DNA of 64,000 nucleotides from Sipunculus nudus (lineage: Eukaryota; Annelida; Sipuncula; Golfingiida; Sipunculidae): positions 36,450,027 to 36,514,026 of the forward strand of contig CM049308.1 of assembly GCA_026874595.1 (NCBI GenBank), written 5' to 3'. The translations under genes were made by a program, and so were the position numbers. Below are positions 38,901-51,900 of this stretch, piece after piece; position 1 is the first letter of the stretch, and each line of letters begins with the position of its first letter. The notes beneath the pieces are model-generated. The model ran no database searches. It saw only the letters and a list, made by a program, of their open reading frames with translations, and was not told the origin of the DNA.

Positions 38901-41900
38901 ACTTGGCTTGATGATCCTGGATAGCTCTTTATGCTCAGCAAGACTTGGCTTAATGATCCTGGATAGGTCTTTATGCTCAGCAAGCAAGTCTTGCTGATCC
39001 TGGATAGCTCTTTATGCTCAACAAGACTTGACTTAATGATCCTGGATAACTCTTTATGCTCAGCAAGACTTGGCTTAATGATCCTGGATAGCTCTTTATG
39101 CTTAGCAAGACTTGGCTTAATGATCCTGGATAGGTCTTTATGCTCAGCAAGACTTGGCTTAATGATCCTGGATAGCTCTTTATGCTCAACAAGACTTGGC
39201 TTAATGATCCTGGATAGCTCTTTATGCTCAGCAAGACTTGGCTTGATGATCCTGGATAGGTCTTTATGCTCAGCAAGACTTTGCTTAATGATCCTTGATA
39301 GCTCTTTATGCTCAGCAAGACTTGGCTTGATGATCCTGGATAGGTCTTTATGCTCAGCAAGACTTGGCTTAATGATCCTGGATAGGTCTTTATGCTCAGC
39401 AAGACTTGGCTTGCTGATCCTGAATAGCTCTTAATGCTCAACAAGACTTGACTTGATGATCCTGGATAGCTCTTTATGCTCAACAAGACTTGACTTGATG
39501 ATCCTGGATAGGTCTTTATGCTCAGCAAGACTTGGCTTAATGATCCTGGATAGGTCTTTATGCTCAGCAAGACTTGGCTTGATGATCCTGGATAGGTCTT
39601 TATGCTCAGCAAGACTTGGCTTAATGATCCTGGATAGGTCTTTATGCTCAGCAAGACTTGGCTTGCTGATCCTGAATAGCTCTTAATGCTCAACAAGACT
39701 TGACTTGATGATCCTGGATAGCTCTTTATGCTCAACAAGACTTGACTTGATGATCCTGGATAGGTCTTTATGCTCAGCAAGACTTGGCTTAATGATCCTG
39801 GATAGGTCTTTATGCTCAGCAAGACTTGGCTTGATGATCCTGGAAAGCTCTTTATGCTCAGCAAGACTTAACTTAATGATCCTGGATAGCTCTTTATACT
39901 CAGCAAGACTTGGCTTGATGATTCTGGATAGCTCTTTATGCTCTGCAAGGCTATTGGTGCAAATTACAATTTATTCATTTTGATTCATTTCTTTAATGTA
40001 TTTTTAGCTCAGCTGACTATAAGTCATCTGAGCTATAGTCGTGGTCCATTGTCAGTTTGTCCGTCCGTCTATCCTTTGGTGTGGCACATTTTGAAACCGT
40101 AAGACCTAGGAATCCAAAATTCAGCATAATGTTAGATGTCCCCAAGATCTCCTTCCAAGCTGAAAACTGGGTCTTTGCGACTTCGTTCCTTTGAGAAATT
40201 AAGGAAAAACCTCAATTTTTTATTAAAAACCTATTTTCACACTTCAGGACTGCCTAATATCAAAACCACTCATCTGTTTTTCCTCATATTTACCATAAAT
40301 TTTACTCTATATAGTTCCTATGGACATGCCAGAAATTATGTCTGTATTATTCAATTTAAAAAAAGTTATGGGCTCAAACATAATGCATTTTGTAAAAAAT
40401 CAGGAAAGATATTTGTTCACTTAACACAAAACATGTTTTAGCTATGGACTTTTTTTCAAGTAATATAACTTCAATTAATCAAAATAAAATTGTATACCCA
40501 AAATTAGATCAAAATCTTTAAAAATTTTTAAAATATTAACAAAAATTAAAAATTGATACCTTAAATTTTGCCCAACTTTGACCATGGCACATTTTTTTCC
40601 TGTAAGTACTGTGGATTTAATCTTCACAGCATGTTTGTATCAGCATTTTGTCTGTTAACACCAAAAATTTGAAACCAGTTGATCAAAAACCGTAGATTTT
40701 GTTCAAGTTTTCAAGCACCATGTAACTATTGTTTACATCAAGCAAGTGTTATGCAGTTTGCAAGAGCTCAGCTCCCCAGCTTCAGCTCTCAGTTCCTAAA
40801 ATTTGGCATACAATTAGATGTCTTCAAAATCCTCTACCATGCCAAGAATTTAGTCACTAGGACTTAATACCTTCGAAATATTAATGAAAAAATTCATTTT
40901 TCCATTAAAAACCCATTGTTAACTTCAAGACTGCCTAATATCAAAACCACTGATCTGACTTGAATCATATATAATATACATATTTTTTTATACATTCTCT
41001 ATGCACATGCCAGAAATGATGTCAGTATTGCGTAATTGTTTTAAGTTATGGGCCCAAACATAATGCACTTTGTAAAAAATCAAGAAATATATTTACTCCC
41101 TTAACAAGAGGATTGCTGAAGCTAGAGATTTTTTGTCAGGGATGTAACATTATTTTATCAAGATTCAATCGAATACCCAAAATTAGTTCTCAGTTTTTCA
41201 AATTTTATAAGTTATTAGTATAAATATAAAATTAGTACCTTAAATTTTGCCCAACTTTGACCATGGCACTTTGTTTCCTGTGAGCACTGTTGATATAATT
41301 TTCATATTATGCACACATAAGGATTTCAGCTTTTTAGTTTAGAAAGCTGAAAGAAATTGGCCAAAAATTGTAGCTTTTATTAATGTTTTTATGAGACCAT
41401 GTCAGTCTTGAGTCACCTGTATGGTGACCTTGTTGACCTTTCACCAAATTATGCACGCTTGAGGCGAGGCATACACTGGGGCAGCCAGGCAGCTTATGGC
41501 CAGCCACAGTTGATCCAAGTGTCCAACCCTCTAGTAGTTTTAACCAACAACATAACAATACACAATAAATTAATAAATTTTTATTGGTTATAATAACAAA
41601 TTAAAGAAAAATAGAAAAGGAATTTGTTAGTTGATAATAACAGGAAATTAACTTGCAGTTACTGATGATATAAGAATCTTGTATCGATGGATAGAATGTT
41701 ACGTATTCCAAATAACACCATGCAGTCACCTATGGTATTATTCAGTTCAATTTTAATGATAAAAAAATAAATCATATTATTCATTACTAATCATTAGGGA
41801 TCATATGAAGGAAATTAATGATAGACATGATGCAGTTGATAATATTAATCTAGATTCCTACTGTATCTAGTGTGTACATTGATGTGAAATTAGTCCAAAA

Positions 41901-44900
41901 TGAAAATATTACATTTATTTTTTTTTAATATAAATAAAAGCCATAAAACCAGGTACTTATGATCATTATTTAAATGTGTGAATTTTGTATATTCTGGATT
42001 CTCAACATCATTGTATGGTGAAAACTGAATAAATAGCAGACATGGTGCAAATACTTTGCAAATGTATTTGAATAAGAGTATGAATATGTACTCCATTATA
42101 AAAATTATTGCATAAGAATGGGAATTCAGGTAAAAATGAAAGTATATGAATACCAGTGCAAATACTTTCAAAATGTATTCATGAATGCATTCATGAATGA
42201 ATATATTCTTTAATATTATTTTAATAATCATTTAAGTTATATTTTATTTGAAAAAATCATATGATTCTCTTATTATTTTTAATAAAAATTATATTTGGGA
42301 CAATATTTGTAATTATTTTTAATAAATAGTTAAACTCTTATATTATATGTTCTACTTATAAGTTATATGGCCAAGTCAAAATCTGTGTGACAATAGCACT
42401 CCATTTGTTAATAAAATAAATGAAATCAATCCTCTTCCCTGTCTCCAAAGATACTATCAAAATCATACATAAGCTAAACACCAACAACTTATAATACAGC
42501 TTATATTTATCACCACACAAAACCAGCATGTGCCACATTTCTAAATCATATTTTTTTATCATATATAACAGCTGAGCGCTGTGACCCATGGGTCCCTTGT
42601 TTTTACTCTGAAGTTATAGCTGACCAATTGTTAATAAAGCACAAATCATTATGGTTTGGCCCAATAATTTCTTTCTTCATATCTAGTTAGGTCCTTAGAA
42701 ATATTGTTACATACTGAAAATAAGGTCACTATTATATATAATTCTGTGAGTAACGCACATGTTTGGTGTTTTTAGCACTTAGAGAATCATATTTGTGTTA
42801 TTATTCTTGGCTGCAAGACAAAAAATTTGCATCAACTTAAAAAATGAAAGATTGTGCCATCTGCACATATATTATTGTTACCATGCAAAAAATGAAGAAT
42901 ATTGGCCCAGCCAGTTCTTCAGAAATGTTGTAGACACAATTGTGAAATTTTAACATTTTTGACTGTTGCTGTACCATGTATGAAATTCATACTTTAGATC
43001 AAGTATCCCAATAATGATTGCATGGATAATTCTGAAATTCAGCAAGCTTATTGGTCATGTTCAGAACTGTCATCTATTGAAAGATGGTTGTGTAATCTAC
43101 ATTTTCTTAATTTTTACGCCTTTTTCAGACTTTGATATATGGGTGGACATGTTACAATTGTAGTCCTGCAAACAAATTCATTATGTATTTAATGCACAGA
43201 TTGAAAGAACATGCATCATCACACATATGTATCTTTAACCATGAACAATTTCATTTGATAAATTCTTCAAAAGTGCCACAGACACAATTGCAATAATACT
43301 CAAATGACAGCAAAACTAATTTGATAGATTTTCTCACTTTGAGAGATCAGCTGAGTGTCATGACCCATGGATCACTTGTTAAGTCTACATGCCATTGGAA
43401 CATGGACTACATTTGGCATATAATGTACCCTGACGTGAGATCCCTTGAAATTTACGGCTTATAGGAGATGCAGAAGTGTTGTCTGGCTTTGGCAGTGTCG
43501 CCTTCTATAATGCCTTGTCTTGTGACCCCTATGACTGATCTTGAAAAAAATTGCATCAAGCCATTTCTTAGAAATATAACAATTAAAACGCCTAAAAAAA
43601 TATAAAAAGGGGATGCAACAAGCATGGTCAATAGAAAATGGTAGCGGAGATCTGTAGGAAATTTTCAGAATGCTAGATGAAGCAGCTCAAGAGAAATATG
43701 ATATTTTATATGAATTGCATTAAAAAACTGACTAATAGTTTGTCAAGGTTTGTTTCCTTGTCATGGTCATGACCCATATTTGAAGACACTGACCTCCCAC
43801 ATATATATCTAAACAGATGCATAATTTGAAGAAATCTATGAAGTGTTTTTGAAGTTATATATGTACAACAAAAACAGCCAGATATCTGTGGGCATGCCAA
43901 ATTTGAGGCAGATGCCTCCAACCGCTCCTGAAATTTCCAAGGTTTTGTGTGATTTTAACCTAAAATGGATCTTGCAAGGGAGATGAACCATCAAAATGCA
44001 GAAAATCAACTGGTTTGAATATAGTTTACTTCCACAGGATTACAAGCGTAGTGATTTTGGCCAACAGAGAAGCTCTCCTGTACATATCACAATATGTAAA
44101 ACATGTTAGAAGCAACACTTTGGCAAAGAAAGCCCATGTAAACCTGTTACCTAACACAAGCAGTTGAAGCTATTATATGTACATATACATACACAATCAC
44201 ATATAGTGAAAAAAGTAACATTAAACATATAAACACACAGTAAAACATATATATATGTATGGCAGAATGTTTCCTGGGTAGTACTTTTTTTTAATATTTC
44301 CTTACCGATATAAATACATGCATTACTGAATCCTGTGACAGGCAGTATATTTACCAGTGTCAGAGATTTTAGCTTTCATATACAGTGGATCATTTAAAAC
44401 AATTGTGTCAGTTTTATAAATTTAGATACTGATAATATTTTTATCTTCGTTGTCAAGTTGCGGTCTCCGTACCATAGAAATGTTTTCAAACGAGTTTTAT
44501 CAATTCGCTTTGCAGGTTTAATATTTACACAGTCGAAGTTCAATGCTTTCTTTGTCAAATTCATTCTTAATACACTAGTTAAGGTCAGATCTTTGCTAAT
44601 TATTTTTACGGCACTCAAACATATAGTGCTCGGCATTTTCTTCAGCTTCGTTACATGCACAAAGTGGATTTTTTGCCATCTCCATTGTAAATGGTTACAA
44701 ATAAAGTGATTTAGAACCTAACCGTGACCTCATAAGTTTTATTTCATCCATCCTTAATTTGTGTTGAATTATTAAATTGAAACTATTAATTTGATTATAC
44801 TGCATTATAGGCTTCTTTGAATTAAAACATATTGTATATCGTTGTAAGCTGTGGGTATAAACAAGTTTTTACATTGTGCTTCTTTAAACATGGGGATATG

Positions 44901-45862
44901 GAATGCGTCACAGTGGCATAAACCATAAATTGTGCACTTAATAAGAATTTTGGAATCAATCCAAACAAATATTCTGGCGCAATTTTTATTAATCATTTTG
45001 TAAACATTTCAAAGAATAATGATCTCCCGCCTGCTTTGTAAACCAGAGGCAAAGCATGTCTGAAGTAAACGTGAAATGCCCTGATATATATACTCGAAAC
45101 TACACAAACATAACAGCCCGTCAGGGAATGTCAAATGCGGTGACCGCCGCTGTGAGATTTGCGATATTTTAAACACCAAACCCACATTTCAGTCCCCAGG
45201 ATCTAACATAACCCTCAGGCCAGGCCCTTTTTCTTGCAATTCCTCAAATGTCATTTACTTTATTACTTGTAAAAAATGCCTCAGTGGGGAGGGAAATTAT
45301 ATAGGAGAAACCGGGCCCAAATTAAGTCTCAGAATGAACAACCACAAAAAAACCATCCGCGACAACACTCCCGGATTCCCCGTGGCCGCACATTTCAACA
45401 AATCCGACCATTCTCTCCGAGATTTAACATGCACCATCCTTAAAGGCAACTTTCCCTCGAGCAAAGACAGATTCACATCCGAACAAAAGCACATCCATAC
45501 CCTACGTACGCACGTAAAAGGATTAAACATGGACTTGGCTTTTCTCTGTAAATACCCGGCACTCAGCACATACTTTTCCCCCCGAGACTAACCCCTCCCT
45601 GTCTTTGATACCCCAGCAGCCCTGTTTGGATATACACGGGCCAGTTCTGACAAGACATCCGACAGATTAATGAGTATAGCTGGCAAGCCAGCCCCGTTGA
45701 CCTAGCGAAGGGTCACACTATCAGCTTTGTTTACAGTTAGTCACTCGCTCTGACGAAGGCTACAGGGTAACTGAAAATCTAGCAACAATCTGTATATGTT
45801 ATCCAAATAATATGATTGTTTGAAATTTTGGCGTTGATGTCTCTCTTCTTGTTATGTTCATT

Positions 45863-45911
<49 letters not shown>

Positions 45912-48900
45912 CAGCCTCCCTCTTAATGTCCTCTTATTTTCTTCTTAGTTGTTGAAAAAGACAGCCCTGTGTTGTAGCTGTGGTCATATCATCGACTTGT
46001 AGAATCTCTCAGAAACTTTTAAAGTCAAACTGTATTTATGATACTGTAATAGCCCAAGCCTTTGTGAGGCCTTCAGGGAGAATTTTTTTCTAAATAATCA
46101 ACAAAAGCATCAAACTGGTGGTTTCAGTGAGTTGCTGTTCGCGGAAGAATACTGTTGGACGAATAACCTTCTTTCTTCCATTAAGGGAGCTAAGGGTCTT
46201 GGTTTTGTCTGTATTGAGTTTAAGTTTCCATTGTCGAGTCCACTAACCATTAATTACGATAAAGATCCCTGTTTAAAGAGTCTGCGGACGCAACGGGATC
46301 CCCTACAGTAGAGTACTCCATAATCCAGTGTTATTCTCAATTTGATAGTAAATGTCATTCGTATAGATTAAAAATAGTATTGGACCTAAAATTGACCCTT
46401 GTGGCACGTGTACCCGATTTAATGGTTTAGGTATTCAAGGTGACCCCCGGAAGAAACGCTCTGAAATCTGTCAGTGAGATATCTTCTGAATTTGCCCATA
46501 AAGAGAACCTTTTAGACCCAGGTTTCCCATTTCGTTTGAAAGTCCCTGATACTGTTATGAAGTGGTAACTTTAAATATTGGTAATCAAGCTAAAACATAA
46601 AATGAATCATAAATAGGCGTAAATGATTCTGTACAGATCTCTCGGTTCAGCTTCTGTGTTCTGGTTTAGGGATTTACAGACGGGAATATTGATTGGTCAT
46701 GAATTGTAAATTGCTTTGTGAGTTAGGAATAACAGTAATTACTTAGATCAACAATTACTGCTTACCCAGATCTCTCAGAGCAGCTAAGTTGAGAGTTTAG
46801 GGAAAATTGATTATTTCCGTGACATTATAGGTAAGGATTTTAGCTTCGTATATAAAGTTTATGTGGCGTCGCACATGAGATTTTCCAGAGAATTTTGGTT
46901 CAATAAGATCACAGGAAAGTTGGTAAGTTCACTTCGAACTCTGACGTTATTGTGAACTACTTTAAGTCATCCAATAAGTTATAGCTTTTATGACAAAATG
47001 AAAATATATATGTCTCATATGTCACGTGATAGCTCTGTATCAAAACTCCTGTATCGTGCATGCCCACGGAGCTAGACTGCGCGGTTTAGGACAGTGAGAC
47101 GGCACAGACTGAGGAAGACCACCCATCTGTTGTAACATGTCTGAATATGAGGCAAAAAATGGAGGCCCTGTTGACTGACACACACACCCTACGAAAAACT
47201 AAAAAAAAAAGACCCCACAGCCATGTATTCTAGACAGGTCATCTCGGCTTTAAAGGCCATTAAGGCATCTGGGGCTCTGACTCGGAAACAATATCTTGAG
47301 TTATACCCCACTTCCTCTGTTGCCCCAAAATTCTACGGCCTCCCCAAGATCCACAAGACTGGCGTCCCTTTGCGCCTAATAGTAGCCTCTCATGGATCTG
47401 TCACGTACAATATCGCCAGGTTTGTGGCTAAGATACTTGCCCCTATGGTGGGTAAATCTCCACGTCACATCAAGAACAGGAAAGACCTGGTAGAGAAATT
47501 ATCCCGCATCATGCTGGCAGAGGTGTACCTGTTGATGAGGCCCTTAAGATTATCTTGGAGCTGCTGAAGAATGACGAGACCCTCAACGATAGGTATGACT
47601 TAAATGCAGCCCAGGTAACGGCCCTTCTCTGGTTATGCCTCAAGACGACCTATTTCGTTTACAAAGGGGGGTACTACAAACAGAAGGAAGGTGCCGCTAT
47701 GGGCTCCCCAGTAAGCCCTATTGTGGCTAATCTCTATTCATGGAGAATTTTGAGGAGAAAGCCATCTCTTCATTCCCCCATCCGCTGAAATTTTGGGGTC
47801 GCTTTGTCGACGACACCGTCTCATCGCTCAAAACCGCACTCATTGACCTCTTCGCTGTCCACCTGAACAGCATCGACTCTAAGATACAGTTCACATTGGA
47901 ATATGTTTATGACAAGAAGATTGCTATGCTTGACGCTAAGATTAAGATTCAAGACGACGGATCCCTTGAGTTCTCGGTGTATAGAAAACCCACACACACC
48001 ATACCAATATCTGCATTTCGACAGCCACCAGCCCCTGCAACACAAATTTGGTGTGGTACGCACCCTCAAGCACCGTGCTCATGCAATCTGCAGCTACCAG
48101 GAAGCCCTTGACACTGAACTCGACCATCTAGACAAGGTTTTCAGTGTATCGGGCTACCCTCGCTGGGCGAAAGAGGCTGCCACTCACACGGACACCCTGG
48201 TACTGCCCCACCCTGGCACTGAGCGCTCTTTTCCTGTTAAAGGTCATGTCACGATCTCCTATGTGGAAGGCATTTCTGACATTCTAACCAGGATATTCAG
48301 CAAATTGGGTGTTGTAACTCATGCGGTCCCTGCCACTTCCATCCGCAGACACCGTGGCATCCCCAAGGATAAGGACCCCATGTCGGATATGGGTGGTATT
48401 GTGTACCATCTCCAATATGCAGACTGCGACCACCAATATGTCGGTGAAACGGGTAGCGCCTTTAATGTGCGTCACTCAGAACATCTAAAGGAAGCTAATT
48501 CCCCCGTCTTCCAACATCTCGACAGTATGGGACATCATCTAGAAAAAGGAAAAATGGTTGACAAAGACTCACGCTGGGTCGAACGCGACTTACGCGAAGG
48601 GATGCAGATACGAAAATTCCACTCCACTCTCAACCAGGACCAAGGGCGCCACCCTCTCCCGAGGACCTACAACCCCTTGTTGTTGACAAGGGCTCTGCTT
48701 TCAAATACTGTGCTTGTGAGTACTGTTAAATCGTTTCATATTTAACATGTCAACTGATCTGGAATAAATTCAAGTGTCCACCAACCTCGTCTTGTCTCTC
48801 TCTTCGTATCGTATTTTTTTTTTTCGAAACCTTTTATGTAGCGTAACATTTAATAACAACAACGTGTCAGAATCATTTTCTTGTATCCAGAATTTGTAGA

Positions 48901-51900
48901 AGACAGAAGATGCTTCCTTCCAGGTAGTCATATAATCTATTTAATGTGATTTCTCAAATAATTGTGGCACATCATTTAAAATAGATATTATTAACAAAAT
49001 GACATTCGGCTTTTTTTTTTAGTTTTTTTCCCCACCCACCAGTTTTCTTACAGTAATTGAATAATATACAGAATGGTAAACATGGTGTCAGCATTATTCT
49101 TTAAAATATGGTTACATTGATTCCACCAAGCTCAGTTGCCTTGTTGAGTTTAGCTTCGCACATTGCTTTATATATTTCATGTTCTTATACCAATGGATCC
49201 ATTACCACACGTCTTGGTACATCTGGAAACGAAATGACTAATAAAATATGACTTTTTCTGTATCATCAGTTACGTATTGGCCTCCGTATTCCATATTCTA
49301 TGGAAGGAATACTTTTTACATATTTATCTCTTAATAGTGGATGCAATAATTTCTGCCAATTACTTTATTCCTTTTTCACACAGTGTTTTATTTAATTGAT
49401 ATAAACTTTATTTATTCCACATGGATTGTACGTCTAATACTGTTTTGCAGTAACTAATACGAGGTACTCTCCATGGATCGGGTGGTGGCGTTCGGTAGTC
49501 TGTAGAGGGCAAACAGACTTAACGACCTCCGTGAATGAAGAGCATCGACAAAATTCGAGACAGTCGGATCCAAGTTACCTCTCATAGAACACCTAGTTAA
49601 GCCTAAGCCAATACTTCCTAAGCAATCACAGGAATATCTAGTTATCATGAAGGGCGTAAACCCGGAAGCTGATGCCAAGCTGTAATGTAGCGTGATGGAA
49701 GAAACTATACCAATAGTCACAGTAATACGGCTCCGGTGCGCGGCAAGAAAGAAACCAACACACAAGGTTACAGTAGTTTTTAAAGATAAGGATTTTTTAG
49801 ATTGTGCGCTACAACAAGGAATCGAAGTCGGTGTCAAGAAATTCAGGACAGAGGTTTACATGTCCGTTCAAGTCCCCCTTGTGGCATATGGCGCGGTTAG
49901 GGCCATACATGACGGGAGTGTCAACAAGCCCCACGCTGTTATAGTTGCAGAGGTCCAAACTACACAGCTAACCATTGCACCACCACGTCAAGGACATGAG
50001 CAAACTGTAAAGAGGTACACAGCTTTGCATACAGAGGCTGCACTGCCTACAAGGCTGATAAGAACCAAGCTTAGGAACAACCAGAAACTACAAGCCAAGA
50101 TAAAATCCCGTAATCAATGCCGATGGAGTATAGAGTATAGAGCCAAGTATACCTGCTGCCACCGTCACACAGACGGAAACATCGGGAAACACAGACTCCC
50201 CCTCTCACACTTTTCAAGCCGGAACAACAAGATGCATGTGTTATTACCTAGTATTACACTCCCATTCAACTATTTTATTTGTTGGCCGCCTCCTGACTTC
50301 ATCACAACTGGGAAGAGGAAACAGAAATTTTACTCACTCGAGGCTTAACTGGCTGCCCAGAACCTTCTACTTAAGGATATTGATCCAGACTTATTTTAAT
50401 TACAATTAGCCGAGCTATGTCTATACATTTGTGCATTTGACAAGGTACAAATGATGAAGAAAAAAAGGAATATGGAACAGTCCTTTGCACCGTAATGTCT
50501 ATTCATGAACAACTGAACAATCAAGAAATTAATCCTTTAGGAGTATTTATTGTCAAGTAAGGAAGAAACCAGAGAACAAGAAGAATGGTCTAATAATTCA
50601 TCGCCGCAATAGTATTAACGACAGAGATCAATTAAAAATAACAGCACAAAGCTCCTGAATAAGATAAAATTAAACGATAAAGTAGAGACCAGCCAACCGA
50701 AAACAGTAAACCACAGTCGCACCTGTAGACCGCAAAGCAGAGGTTCTACAGGAGGGATCCACTCGGCAAGAGATAACTCAAATAAGCCGAAACTCTGCAG
50801 CAGACAAATAATGCAGCTGGGATCCGCCTAGATCAAGAGGACTACTGACGAGACTGGGTGGCTTCAAGTCAACTTTCAGGGAACATCACTCATCTTTATC
50901 ACCATCTACTTTTCGTCTTACAAGCCCGGATCTCCCATTCATACCATGTTGTCATTCTTGGGCGCCGGTGACGGAGCCGGCGCGGGATCTCCATTTATAC
51001 ACACCAACGTGTTCGGCTCGGCCACCGTCTCTATTACATATATTTGACTTTGAATTGCCTTAAGAAAAGCTTGAAATCCACCATTCATTTATATTTCTTC
51101 GTTTACCCATTCGATCAAAACATATTTAGTACAATACAATTTTAGATGTGTACGATGAAATGGTTCTTCTTGAATGGCGGCTGGTCCCATTCGAAATTCT
51201 TCCAGCAAGGACATTTATCTGGAATTGACACAACGTGGCTTCTTTCCAGGGGCGTCAACACAGGGGGGGGGGGGGGGTGTATATATCCCCCACCACTAAA
51301 GCAAGGGGATGGTCAATGTTATCACCCCTTGCTATTCAGATAGTAATATTTATATTCTGGAAATTAAATATATTAATTATTAGAATTATAGACTGGTTCC
51401 ATTTTTGGGTTTACTCTGAAATATTAAATATAAACCTGGTTTAGAAGAGAACCATACCAAAACATAATACCGGAAAAATAATACATAAAACATAATTTTT
51501 AACCTTAATTTTATTGTATTTGAAATGTGTCACACATACAATAAAAGGTATATATATATATAAATTGTTCATAAAAAAGCTATAGTTTAGACCTGGTTTA
51601 GAATAAACATATACAGGAAACATAATACCTTATTTTTTAAACCTTAAACTTAATTGTAATACATGTGAATTTTGTCACGCAAGAAAAAGTGTATATATAC
51701 ATAAATATATATGTGTGTGATCATATATTTATATTTAAAAAAGCCCGAACTTTGATCACTCCGAGCCCCCCCCCCCCCCCCTCCGTATTTAAGATAAATT
51801 GACGCCACTGGTGCTCTTAGTCAAGCACCTTCGGTTATATGTTTTTTCTGTTTTTTAACATGGGCACACGTAGCGTCATGTCGACCCTCTGGCATTACGA

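Noticed and set aside
36515-39983. Long repeat-protein genes in the 42-bp array (up to 365 codons on minus, 261 on plus)
   Set aside because: Open frames on both strands follow from a stop-free 42-bp unit. There are no splice sites, conserved flanks or start context, and stops appear wherever a unit mutates (taagc, cttaatg).
45715-45785. Hammerhead ribozyme downstream of the Penelope-like GIY-YIG fragment
   Set aside because: CTGACGA and a GAAA occur in the right order, but the core is not CTGATGA and no convincing stem II can be drawn.
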